Positions 1 to 7,261 of a stretch of DNA of 17,555 bases are shown here, one piece after another. The notes beneath the pieces are model-generated. The model was not told the DNA's origin, made no database searches, and saw nothing but the letters and a program-made list of their open reading frames with translations. A program made the translations under genes and the position numbers. Source of the DNA: an uncultured Helicobacteraceae bacterium (GTDB lineage Bacteria; Campylobacterota; Campylobacteria; Campylobacterales; UBA6016). The stretch covers positions 1 through 17,555 of the forward strand of contig CALJKN010000015.1 in the NCBI GenBank assembly GCA_937973585.1, read 5' to 3'. Numbering within the stretch: the first letter of the stretch is position 1; each line of letters starts with the position of its first letter.

Positions 1-55
1 CAGCGCAGGAAACGTAGAGAGTAATTCTGCAACATTGACCGTACAGGATGCGGGC
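1..55 (+). repeat. 55-bp exact direct repeat, copy 1
   Basis: Bases 1-55 are identical to 556-610, an offset of 555 bp (185 codons, in frame). The repeat encodes the last strand of an Ig-like domain (SAGNVESNSATLTVQDAG). The window starts inside this copy, so the true repeat may extend further left. It implies that the surface protein carries at least two near-identical Ig modules. Confidence 0.95.
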
Positions 56-1120
56 ATAACGCCTCCGAGCGGTACAGCAAGCTACAAGATTACCGCAACG
101 GCAGGTATCGGTGGAACAATCTCTCCCGGTGGCACGACAACGGTATCTGCCGCAGGTCAGCTTACATATACAATCAAGGCGAACGAAGGATATTATATTG
201 CGGACGTAAAGGTGGATGGTTCGGAAGTGACAGCAACCACAAGCTACACCTTTAGTGATGTGAATACTGATCACACCATAGAAGTTACCTTTAAACAGGA
301 AAGCCAGACACCGGATGTGCCGGATGTGATTGCACCAAGCATAACCACACAGCCTGGCAATGCGACAGTGAAGGTAGGTGAGACTGCGTCCTTTACCATA
401 GCAGCAAGCGGTACAGATCTTACCTATCAGTGGCAGATAGACAGAAATGATGGGAAAGGATGGGTAAACATTGACGGTGCAACGGCAACGAGCTATACCA
501 CATCCACAGTCAATATAAGCTGCAACGGATTTAAGTATAAGTGTGTTGTTTCAAACAGCGCAGGAAACGTAGAGAGTAATTCTGCAACATTGACCGTACA
601 GGATGCGGGCGGTTCCGATAATCCTGACACACCGAATAACACCTATCAGATTATTGATGGAGCAAACAGTAGTTGGACGCATGACAGTGATGGTAATATC
701 ACCATCCGGGGTAACGGAGACTTCTCCAAGTTTACCGGAGTTAAGGTGGACGGAAATTTGATAGACAAGAGCAACTACACTGCAAAGGAAGGCTCTACCA
801 TTATCACACTGAAAGCTTCCTACCTGAATACACTTTCGGCAGGAACCAATACAGTTGAAATCCTTTGGACGGATGGTTCTGCAAGCACCACATTTACCAT
901 CAAAGCAAATACCTCTGATAACAGTAATAACAACCAGAATGTCAATAACAATAGCGATTCCTCTGATGACAAGCCATCGAGTGGAACTGATAAGAAGGAT
1001 GTGACTGCACCTAAAACCGGAGACAACACACCGAGTGTATGGCTGTTTATACTATCAATTCTTTCCGGAACGGGATTGATTATTACCGTAAAGAAACGCA
1101 GAGAAAATTTGAATTCATAG
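2..1120 (+). CDS. Sortase-anchored surface protein, C-terminal part (5' end outside window)
   Basis: The reading frame is open from base 2, so the start lies outside the window; 372 codons are present. Modules in order: the tail of an Ig-like domain (to about nt 46); a Gly-rich InlB-B/Flg_new-type bacterial repeat (nt 86-295, with GGTISPGG and GYYIADVKVDG); a complete Ig-like domain (nt 332-601, ITTQPGNATVKVGE to YKCVVSNSAGN); an X2-like module of the type found in carbohydrate-binding proteins (nt 647-907); a Ser/Asn/Asp-rich wall-spanning linker; and a cell-wall sorting signal made of APKTG at nt 1007-1021, a hydrophobic segment and the basic tail KKRRENLNS. This is typical of Gram-positive adhesins or polysaccharide-binding proteins linked to peptidoglycan by sortase. 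Everything downstream is Gram-negative in character, so the gene is out of place. The module order and sorting signal are clear; the ligand is unknown. Confidence 0.85.
   Translation, partial: SAGNVESNSATLTVQDAGITPPSGTASYKITATAGIGGTISPGGTTTVSAAGQLTYTIKANEGYYIADVKVDGSEVTATTSYTFSDVNTDHTIEVTFKQESQTPDVPDVIAPSITTQPGNATVKVGETASFTIAASGTDLTYQWQIDRNDGKGWVNIDGATATSYTTSTVNISCNGFKYKCVVSNSAGNVESNSATLTVQDAGGSDNPDTPNNTYQIIDGANSSWTHDSDGNITIRGNGDFSKFTGVKVDGNLIDKSNYTAKEGSTIITLKASYLNTLSAGTNTVEILWTDGSASTTFTIKANTSDNSNNNQNVNNNSDSSDDKPSSGTDKKDVTAPKTGDNTPSVWLFILSILSGTGLIITVKKRRENLNS
556..610 (+). repeat. 55-bp exact direct repeat, copy 2
   Basis: This is the second copy of the sequence at 1-55, at the end of the complete Ig-like domain. 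Identity stops at base 611 (G, against A at 56). Identical third-codon positions across the repeat suggest recent duplication or gene conversion between modules. Confidence 0.95.
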
Positions 1121-1159
1121 AAACGATAGTTAAAAAATAAAACGAGAAAATAACCATGG

Positions 1160-1190
1160 AGAAGGCGGGCATGTATGTCCGTCTTTTCTT
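1160..1190 (+). terminator. Intrinsic terminator after the surface-protein gene
   Basis: The arms are GGCGGGCA (1164-1171) and TGTCCGTC (1176-1183), with loop TGTA and two G-U pairs. The stem is extended outward by AGAA (1160-1163) pairing with TTTT (1184-1187), and the T-rich run continues to 1190. It lies 40 bp after the surface-protein stop and has the form of a Rho-independent terminator. The terminator probably belongs to the same source genome as the surface-protein gene, which would place the foreign/native join downstream of about 1190. Confidence 0.7.
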
Positions 1191-1336
1191 CAAAGAAAAC
1201 ACAACAGGGAGTGTACGCTGCGGAAGAGGCGAAAGAAAAGACACAGACGGAATCAAAGCAGAAGGCGTGTATGGGAATGGAAATGGAAATGGTGGAACAA
1301 ACGGGAACGGCGGAGGAAACGGCAAAGGAAAAGTAA
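1175..1336 (+). CDS. Possible 53-aa Lys/Glu-rich small protein (doubtful)
   Basis: ATG at 1175 has a strong Shine-Dalgarno match (GGAGAAGG, 1158-1165) nine bases upstream and runs to TAA at 1336. The peptide is rich in Lys, Glu, Thr and Ala (it includes YAAEEAKEKTQTESKQK). Its codons favour G at the third position (AAG, CAG, GCG, ACG), unlike the downstream Campylobacterota genes, which favour A-ending codons. Against it, the start and Shine-Dalgarno lie inside the terminator hairpin at 1160-1190, and I do not recognise the family. A competing frame across the same bases (1156-1341) ends in a Gly/Asn-rich tail and could instead be the end of a TpsA adhesin. The two readings are mutually exclusive as explanations of the sequence. 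Confidence 0.25.
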   Translation: MSVFSSKKTQQGVYAAEEAKEKTQTESKQKACMGMEMEMVEQTGTAEETAKEK

Positions 1337-1345
1337 AATAGCCAT
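1190..1345. other. Junction zone between Firmicutes-like and Campylobacterota-like DNA
   Basis: To the left are a sortase-anchored surface protein and its terminator; to the right is an outer-membrane TpsB porin. No transposase, integrase, tRNA, target duplication or inverted repeat was seen at the change. The exact breakpoint cannot be fixed by eye. If the 1175-1336 frame is the real one, the break is near 1336-1345. If the Gly/Asn-rich frame ending at 1341 is the tail of tpsA, the break is nearer 1190-1270. Confidence 0.6.
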
Positions 1346-3018
1346 TGAAGGATCTTAACGTAATTACGAAGATTTTAGCTTTTACCGTACTGACCGTTAT
1401 GCAGAGTTTCGGGGTCGATTTTTCGGCCTCGGAGATAGCAAAAGAGTCAACAAAACCAAATCCGATTGAAAAACCGACAAATAAAAAACCTCAAATTTCA
1501 CGAATACCACAAAAAGACGAATCAATCACCCAGTTGGACGGGATAAAAATCACAGTAAATAGTTTTATACTAGATGGCAACTATGCGGTGAAAACAAACG
1601 AACTGCTGCCGATATTGTCCGATTTTGAAAAAAAAGAGCTAACCCTCTCTATGATATACGATGCTGCACAAAAAATCACAAAGGAGTACGAAAAGAGGGG
1701 GTATTTTGCGGCAAAAGCATATATTCCGGAACAAGAGGTGGGCGGCGGCGTAGTCAAAATAAAGATTTTAGAGGGTAAATACGGAGAGATAGAGATAAAA
1801 AACAACTCTCTGGTTCGTGATATGATTGCGGTTTCCGTTACGGAAAAACTAAAAAAAGAGAAGATTTTGTCCACAAAAGGGCTAGAGAGAACTCTCATTT
1901 TATTAAACGAAACACCTGGGGTGAAAGTAGAAGCAGTCAAGATAAAAGAGGGGAAAAAGCCCGAGGAGAGTGATATTGAGATAGAGCTATCAAAAACAGA
2001 TAGACTCGGCGGATACATAATGTACGACAACTACGGCGGCAAGTACATAGGAAAAAATAGACTTAGCCTGACAACATCGATAGACTCCCCGACACAAATA
2101 GGTGACAAACTGGAACTTAGCGGACTAACATCCGACGGTGGACTAATCAAAAACTACACCGTAGGCTACAATTTGCCGCTGGGCTACAACGGACTAAGAG
2201 CCTCTTTTGGATATTCGTCCGTATCATACAAACTATCCGGCGAATACACGGAGCTAAATGCAATAGGCAAGAGCGAAAGCGCAAATATCGGACTCTCATA
2301 CCCTTTTATAAAAAACGTTGAGACGGAACTTACTGGCAACCTATCCGTTGACGGTAAAAAACTAAAAGACGAAATCAAAATTTTTGACCAATCTACAAGG
2401 AAAAAAGGGGTTAGCACTAGTGCCTCACTCCTCTTTTTTAAAAAGCTTGACGATTTTGAAATAGCGGCAAGCGGCAGTATAACAGCCGGAAAAATAGTTT
2501 TTGACGATAAAGAGGCAAAAGAGAGCGACGATGGCGGAGCGGCTATAGGCGGCTCGTATGCAAAGACAAACGGATCACTCTCTGTTAACTATAAATACAC
2601 CGACACCTCTTCTATTTTTTTCAGCTTTAAAGGGCAGCAAGCAATATCAAACCACAATCTGGACGGCGGCGACGACTTTTTGATGTCCGGCTCCGGTGCA
2701 GCCAGAGGGTATCCGACCGGAGAGTACTCAACCGAAAACGGCTATCTAATCTCAATATCACACGACACGCAAATGCCGGAAATGTTCACAATAAAATATA
2801 GACTCGGCTTTTTTGTAGATTATGCCAGAGGGTATCCACAAAACAATTTTGCCGCCGAAAAAAGCAAGACACTATCAAATATCGGAGTATCTATTTTGGG
2901 GTATTTCAAAGATGCTTTTTTCAAGTTAGAAATTGCAAAAATAATAGGCTCACAAAAAGTCACGGCAGAGTATCCAACCGACTATAGGGGGCTTTTGTTG
3001 TTAGGCTACAAGATATAA
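1345..3018 (+). CDS. Two-partner-secretion outer-membrane transporter (TpsB, ShlB/FhaC family)
   Basis: This 557-aa Omp85-superfamily porin should secrete a large TpsA exoprotein (adhesin, haemolysin or similar) across the outer membrane. The features seen are a signal-peptide-like N terminus (residues 1-28), a Pro/Lys-rich stretch, a ShlB-type POTRA domain (about 65-145, with the GYFAAKAYIPEQEV segment), a second POTRA (about 150-215), then a beta-barrel from about residue 218 beginning LGGYIMYDNYGG. The conserved loop-6 motif appears as ARGYPTGE (R454-G455-Y456), and a late-strand GFFVDYARG segment follows. Length is normal for the family. The start is TTG at 1345 with no good ribosome-binding site; an ATG at 1399 would remove most of the signal peptide. 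No tpsA lies beside it, because the upstream DNA is foreign. It probably shares a transcript with msrB, 10 bp downstream. The substrate is unknown. Confidence 0.87.
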   Translation: MKDLNVITKILAFTVLTVMQSFGVDFSASEIAKESTKPNPIEKPTNKKPQISRIPQKDESITQLDGIKITVNSFILDGNYAVKTNELLPILSDFEKKELTLSMIYDAAQKITKEYEKRGYFAAKAYIPEQEVGGGVVKIKILEGKYGEIEIKNNSLVRDMIAVSVTEKLKKEKILSTKGLERTLILLNETPGVKVEAVKIKEGKKPEESDIEIELSKTDRLGGYIMYDNYGGKYIGKNRLSLTTSIDSPTQIGDKLELSGLTSDGGLIKNYTVGYNLPLGYNGLRASFGYSSVSYKLSGEYTELNAIGKSESANIGLSYPFIKNVETELTGNLSVDGKKLKDEIKIFDQSTRKKGVSTSASLLFFKKLDDFEIAASGSITAGKIVFDDKEAKESDDGGAAIGGSYAKTNGSLSVNYKYTDTSSIFFSFKGQQAISNHNLDGGDDFLMSGSGAARGYPTGEYSTENGYLISISHDTQMPEMFTIKYRLGFFVDYARGYPQNNFAAEKSKTLSNIGVSILGYFKDAFFKLEIAKIIGSQKVTAEYPTDYRGLLLLGYKI

Positions 3019-3028
3019 AGGGTAAAAA

Positions 3029-3406
3029 ATGAGTACACAAACAAATAACTATAGAGCTTTGACACCTGAAGAAGAGAGAGTGATAGTCAAAAAAGGGACA
3101 GAGTATCCGTATACGGGAGAGTACAACGACCATTATCAAAAAGGGGTATACAAATGCAAAAGATGCGATGCACCGCTATACAAATCAGACGATAAGTTCA
3201 CATCCGGTTGCGGGTGGCCCAGCTTTGACGATGAGATAGAGGGTGCAGTCAAAAGGATACCTGACATAGACGGCAAAAGAACCGAGATAGTTTGCGCCTC
3301 TTGCGGAGGGCATCTGGGGCATGTTTTTATCGGGGAGGGTTTTACCGGCAAAAATACAAGGCACTGTGTAAACTCAATCTCTCTCGTATTTGAACCGCTC
3401 TCCTAA
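3029..3406 (+). CDS. msrB: Peptide-methionine (R)-S-oxide reductase MsrB
   Basis: This single-domain MsrB of 125 aa reduces the R epimer of methionine sulfoxide in damaged proteins. Two CxxC pairs bind structural zinc (C43/C46 in CKRC and C89/C92 in CASC). The catalytic cysteine is C113 in RHCVNS. C61 in TSGCGWPSF is at the position used as resolving cysteine in many MsrBs. The GHLGHVF motif is present. There is no signal peptide, so it should be cytoplasmic. ATG at 3029 follows an AAAGGG ribosome-binding site that overlaps the tpsB stop, so the two are likely cotranscribed. The stop codon overlaps that of the convergent TonB-dependent receptor gene. Confidence 0.95.
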   Translation: MSTQTNNYRALTPEEERVIVKKGTEYPYTGEYNDHYQKGVYKCKRCDAPLYKSDDKFTSGCGWPSFDDEIEGAVKRIPDIDGKRTEIVCASCGGHLGHVFIGEGFTGKNTRHCVNSISLVFEPLS

Positions 3407-3420
3407 AATTTATAGGAGAG
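3398..3420. terminator. Stem-loop spanning the msrB / receptor convergent stop codons
   Basis: CTCTCCTA (3398-3405) and TAGGAGAG (3413-3420) form a perfect 8-bp stem with a 7-base A/T loop. The hairpin sits on both stop codons. Neither strand has a downstream T-run, so it is not a textbook intrinsic terminator, but a bidirectional stop or 3'-end stabiliser is the natural reading. Confidence 0.45.
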
Positions 3421-5526
3421 ACTCATCCAAAATGAGCGGCCGGATACCGGAATATCCTGCCTGTTTCTCGGATTTAGAGGCATATATAGGTTGTTTTGGG
3501 TTTTGTCAAAAACATTTTGTATACCAATGAGCAAATCCGTATTTTTTGCTATATTTTTTATTTGTTGGGTGATATTCAGATAGTCCTGAGCCTCCACGCT
3601 CCCATTGTCTCTTCCCAAAGCGACATAGAATGTATTGTTATCGAGAGGCGTATATACAGCTTTTCTTTTTTTTGAGCCGGTGTAGTGATACCACAATGTC
3701 GTCGGATAATTTTCATTCGGATTTAGTGTCAAAAATATATTTGTCATATATGATGCCGCAAGCGGAAAGCTACCTCCGTCAAATACAAACCTTTGACTGT
3801 TTGTGGCCGGAGTATATGTCATTCCGTCAACATGCGTATGATAGATAGCCTGATTAAATCCGGCATTAAATAGATTCGATGTGTATTTATACTCTATCTC
3901 AACGCCGTAAATATCTCCGGTTTTAGAGCTATTTTGAGTCTCATACGTTATATCGTTTGCAGTTATCATATCTTTTATTTGTGAACCAAAAACAGTTGTC
4001 TTAAAAGTGTTTGAGTTACCCCTATAGATATAACCTAGCTCAAACGTATCAACTGTCTCCGGTTTTATTGTGCTTGGTGCAGCCGACATCTCTGCAAAAG
4101 ACGGCGGTCTAAAAGCTCTTGCGTATTGCGCTTTTAGTATATGATTGTCACTAAGCCTATAAACAACAGCCAATCTCGGCGAAATCGCAGAATTGTCTAT
4201 ATCGTCGGTAAACCTGTCATATCTAGCCCCTGCCGTAACCGTAATATCATCAGTTGTGTCCCAAACATTTTGGGCGTAAAAAGCTTTTTGCTCACGCTTT
4301 GTATTTGTAGGGATTGCACTATCGCTACCGACAAAAGGGGTGATTGCCCATTTGTATTCACCGGCCAACCAATTTCCGGTATAAGAAAAATTCTCTTCTC
4401 TGTAGTATTTATCAACTGTAGTTTTTTGATAAAAAACTCCGGCGCTTATCCGGTTATTATCAAAACTTTTTTCAATATCCAACTGTGCATATTTTTTGTT
4501 TTCAGCGTAGTCCCTATTCCTAACGCCGTCTTGTGAGGTGGCAGGGGTTATATATAGGGATGAAACTCTCAGAAAATCTCTAATATTTTGTTCATAAACG
4601 TCATACCCGATTTTTGGGACTATCGATACGCCTGAGAGATAAAATCTATTTAAAACACCGAATTTTGTATAACTCTCGGTGATACCGTATCCGTTGTCGT
4701 ACTTTGGAAACTGCTGAGTAGGATACCAAGTACCGAGAGCACCCTGAGACATTTTTGTCTCCATTCTATCCACCCAAAACTCTAAATCATTTTTGGATGC
4801 CGCAGTAAATAGTGAATATCCTTTTGTCCTATTCGGTAGATATCCGGGGCCGTATCCAGGGGTAAAAGTGCCTGTCGTTTCGTTATAAAAATTATTTGTC
4901 TCAGAGACATAAAGGGGGTATCCGTCGTCTTGAAAAAGATATAGGTTTGCCCTTAGGTGTATATCGTTTATATCGACATGGATATTTGCGCCGCCGCTTT
5001 TTGAGTATCTCCCCCCTTCGTTTGAACCGAAAGAGGCAAATGCGTCATTTTCAACCGATTTCGTAATAATATTTACAACACCGAATATAGCGTTATCACC
5101 GTATATGGCAGAGTCCGGACCCCGTATGATCTCGATTCTGTCGATTTGCTCAACCGACACCGGAAAAGCTATCGCATTTTTGCCGTACATACTTCCGCCC
5201 CAGAGCTGAGAATTTACGACATTACCGTTTATCATCCATTTTATTTTGTTTCCCTGTCCGCCGTATACACTGCCGCCGCCGCGCATGGACATAGAGAGGG
5301 TATCGAATCCCACTATCGCATCAAATGCGTTCGACTGGGCAAGGTTTGATATACCTAGAGCTTTTAACTCTTTTCCGGTTATTACACTGACCGTACCCGG
5401 AACAAAATCGGCATTCATTCTAGTTTTTGTGGCGATCTCGGTTACCTCTTCCAGTATTCTGGAGAGCTCTTGTTCATTTGCCGACAAAATCATCGGGATA
5501 CAGCACGTTAACAAGTATCTTTTCAT
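3403..5526 (-). CDS. TonB-dependent outer-membrane receptor
   Basis: This 707-aa active-transport receptor is energised by TonB-ExbBD and imports an iron chelate, haem, cobalamin or similar ligand. It has a short signal peptide (MKRYLLTCCIPMILSA), a plug domain (about 25-160) with VTEIATKTR near the start, the NGNVVNSQLWGG segment and the family motif IEIIRGPDSAIYGDNAIFGVVNIITK-type ending near residue 156, then a 22-strand barrel with many Tyr/Asn-rich loops. The mid-barrel ILKAQYARAFRPPSFAE is characteristic, and the protein ends in the outer-membrane C-terminal Phe (SLSYKF). The architecture is CirA/BtuB/FepA-like, and I cannot assign the ligand. It stands alone, convergent with msrB and divergent from ybiT, with no periplasmic or ABC transport partners nearby. 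Confidence 0.92.
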   Translation of the reverse strand: MKRYLLTCCIPMILSANEQELSRILEEVTEIATKTRMNADFVPGTVSVITGKELKALGISNLAQSNAFDAIVGFDTLSMSMRGGGSVYGGQGNKIKWMINGNVVNSQLWGGSMYGKNAIAFPVSVEQIDRIEIIRGPDSAIYGDNAIFGVVNIITKSVENDAFASFGSNEGGRYSKSGGANIHVDINDIHLRANLYLFQDDGYPLYVSETNNFYNETTGTFTPGYGPGYLPNRTKGYSLFTAASKNDLEFWVDRMETKMSQGALGTWYPTQQFPKYDNGYGITESYTKFGVLNRFYLSGVSIVPKIGYDVYEQNIRDFLRVSSLYITPATSQDGVRNRDYAENKKYAQLDIEKSFDNNRISAGVFYQKTTVDKYYREENFSYTGNWLAGEYKWAITPFVGSDSAIPTNTKREQKAFYAQNVWDTTDDITVTAGARYDRFTDDIDNSAISPRLAVVYRLSDNHILKAQYARAFRPPSFAEMSAAPSTIKPETVDTFELGYIYRGNSNTFKTTVFGSQIKDMITANDITYETQNSSKTGDIYGVEIEYKYTSNLFNAGFNQAIYHTHVDGMTYTPATNSQRFVFDGGSFPLAASYMTNIFLTLNPNENYPTTLWYHYTGSKKRKAVYTPLDNNTFYVALGRDNGSVEAQDYLNITQQIKNIAKNTDLLIGIQNVFDKTQNNLYMPLNPRNRQDIPVSGRSFWMSLSYKF

Positions 5527-5543
5527 AATCTACCGCTAATTAA

Positions 5544-5549
5544 ATTATA
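5544..5549 (-). promoter_or_regulatory. Candidate -10 box for the TonB-dependent receptor
   Basis: TATAAT on the minus strand lies 18 bases before the ATG. No clear -35 box is present, which is common in Campylobacterota, where A/T-rich upstream tracts replace it. I looked for a Fur box here and saw only A/T-rich sequence with no convincing 19-bp match. Confidence 0.4.
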
Positions 5550-5612
5550 CTAATGCAAATAATACAAAAAAATATATTTAAAGCACATTCAAAAAACTAA
5601 CCCCGAAAATTG

Positions 5613-5618
5613 TAAAAT
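5613..5618 (+). promoter_or_regulatory. Candidate -10 box for ybiT
   Basis: TAAAAT follows TG at 5611-5612 and lies 31 bases before the GTG start of ybiT. No good -35 box is seen. It is divergent from the receptor promoter in the same 123-bp intergenic region. Confidence 0.3.
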
Positions 5619-5649
5619 ACCCAAAATCAAAAACCTACGAGGAAAAATA

Positions 5650-7245
5650 GTGTTACAAGCTTTAAATATAACGATGCAGTTTGGACAGAGAAAGCTGTTT
5701 GAAAATATAAATCTAAAACTAGACAAAGGGAAAAGATACGGACTAATCGGTGCAAACGGGGCCGGAAAAACAACATTTCTAAAAATACTATCCGGACAAC
5801 TGGAACAGACATACGGAGATATCTCTATAGAATCCGGTGCAAGGGTTGGAACTCTCGGACAAAATCAGTATGCATTTGAGGACTTCACCCTTTTTGATGC
5901 CGTTTTGTACGGAAACAAAAAACTATATGAAGCTATCAAAGAAAAAGAGAAGCTATACGCCGAAGGGGATTTCTCGGACGACAAAGTAAATAATAGGCTA
6001 GCAGAACTCGAGATGATATGCGCCGACGAAGACCCGACATACGAGTATGATGTCAATATTGCAAAAATACTTGAAGATTTGGGATTTGACTCCTCAATTC
6101 ACGACTCAAAAATGAGTGAACTCACTTCCGGCGACAAGTTCAAAATCCTTTTGGCACAGGTGTTGTTTCCTAATCCTGATATATTATTTTTGGATGAGCC
6201 TACAAACAACCTCGATATCAAAACAATCGGCTGGCTAGAGGAGAAGCTAAAAAGACACACGGGGACGATGGTAGTTATATCGCATGACAGACACTTTCTA
6301 AACGCCGTTGTCACACATATATTGGATGTCGATTTCGGAACAATCAGAGAGTTTACCGGTACATACGACGACTGGTACATAGCGGCAAACCTTATCCAAA
6401 AACAGATGGAGGTAGAGAGAGAAAAAAAGATGGCCGAAAAAGAGCAGCTAGAAAACTTCATCCGAAGATTTAGCGCAAACGCCTCAAAAGCAAAACAAGC
6501 TACAAGCCGTCAAAAACAACTAGAGAAAATCCAGATAGATGACATCAGGCCTTCAACCAGAAGAGACCCTAGCATTGTATTTAAACCAAAAAGAGAGATA
6601 GGGAATGACTGCCTTATGGCCGAAAATATCACTTTTGGTTACGGTGAGCAAAAAATATTTGAAAACTTCACTCTAAGCGTCCTAAAAACCGACAAAATAG
6701 CCCTAATCGGACAAAACGGTATAGGCAAAACAACACTCCTTAAATTACTAATGGGAGAGTTGACACCGGAAGGCGGAAAAGTAACATGGGGGGCAACGGT
6801 TCAACCAGGATATTTTCCACAAGATACGACGGATGTAGTTCAGGGTGAAGAGAGCTTGTACGAGTGGCTTAGAAGCTTTGACAGGAAAGCAGACATTAGT
6901 GAGATTAGAAACTGTCTGGGGAGAATGCTGTTTAACGGGCAAGAGCAGGAAAAACCGGTCGGTGCGATATCGGGTGGTGAAAAACACAGGGTAATGCTCT
7001 CAAAACTAATGTTGGAGGGGCCAAACTTTCTCGTATTGGACGAACCGAACAACCACCTAGACCTTGAAGCCATCATAGCACTCGGAGAAGGGCTATACGA
7101 TTACAAAGGGGCGGCAATATGCATCTCTCACGACAGGGAGCTAATCGACGCATTTGCAAATCGAATAATAGAACTTAAGCCAAACAACGAGATAATAGAC
7201 TTTAGAGGTTCATACGAAGAGTATATAGAGACCTACGGACACTAA
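5650..7245 (+). CDS. ybiT: ABC-F family ATPase, YbiT type
   Basis: This 531-aa soluble protein has two fused ABC ATPase domains and no membrane segments. ABC-F proteins bind the ribosomal E site and adjust translation. The N terminus (LNITMQFGQRKLFENI), the post-Walker segment and the inter-domain linker with FIRRFSANASKAKQATSRQKQ match the YbiT subgroup. Walker A motifs are GANGAGKT (34-41) and GQNGIGKT (354-361). Walker B regions are ILFLDEPTNNLD (178-189) and LVLDEPNNHLD (462-472). The signatures are LTSGD (158-162, degenerate) and ISGGE (440-444, canonical). The start is GTG at 5650, chosen for its GAGGA ribosome-binding site six bases upstream and its agreement with the family N terminus. 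The substitution of DEPNNH for the usual DEPTNH in domain 2 is unusual. It is followed at 16 bp by the Cys-rich gene. Confidence 0.93.
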   Translation: MLQALNITMQFGQRKLFENINLKLDKGKRYGLIGANGAGKTTFLKILSGQLEQTYGDISIESGARVGTLGQNQYAFEDFTLFDAVLYGNKKLYEAIKEKEKLYAEGDFSDDKVNNRLAELEMICADEDPTYEYDVNIAKILEDLGFDSSIHDSKMSELTSGDKFKILLAQVLFPNPDILFLDEPTNNLDIKTIGWLEEKLKRHTGTMVVISHDRHFLNAVVTHILDVDFGTIREFTGTYDDWYIAANLIQKQMEVEREKKMAEKEQLENFIRRFSANASKAKQATSRQKQLEKIQIDDIRPSTRRDPSIVFKPKREIGNDCLMAENITFGYGEQKIFENFTLSVLKTDKIALIGQNGIGKTTLLKLLMGELTPEGGKVTWGATVQPGYFPQDTTDVVQGEESLYEWLRSFDRKADISEIRNCLGRMLFNGQEQEKPVGAISGGEKHRVMLSKLMLEGPNFLVLDEPNNHLDLEAIIALGEGLYDYKGAAICISHDRELIDAFANRIIELKPNNEIIDFRGSYEEYIETYGH

Positions 7246-7261
7246 AAGAGAGGTATAAGAA

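Noticed and set aside
1083..1325. Pro/Phe-rich minus-strand frame (MPFPPPFPFVPPFPF...)
   Set aside because: It is the antisense of the Gly/Asn codons at 1265-1330 and has no ribosome-binding site or family resemblance.
5240..5540. Plus-strand frame ending near the receptor start
   Set aside because: It is a shadow of the TonB-dependent receptor gene, which has clear plug and barrel motifs on the other strand.
5544..5575. Possible Fur box in the receptor promoter
   Set aside because: The region is A/T-rich and only loosely palindromic. I could not find a convincing match to the 19-bp consensus.
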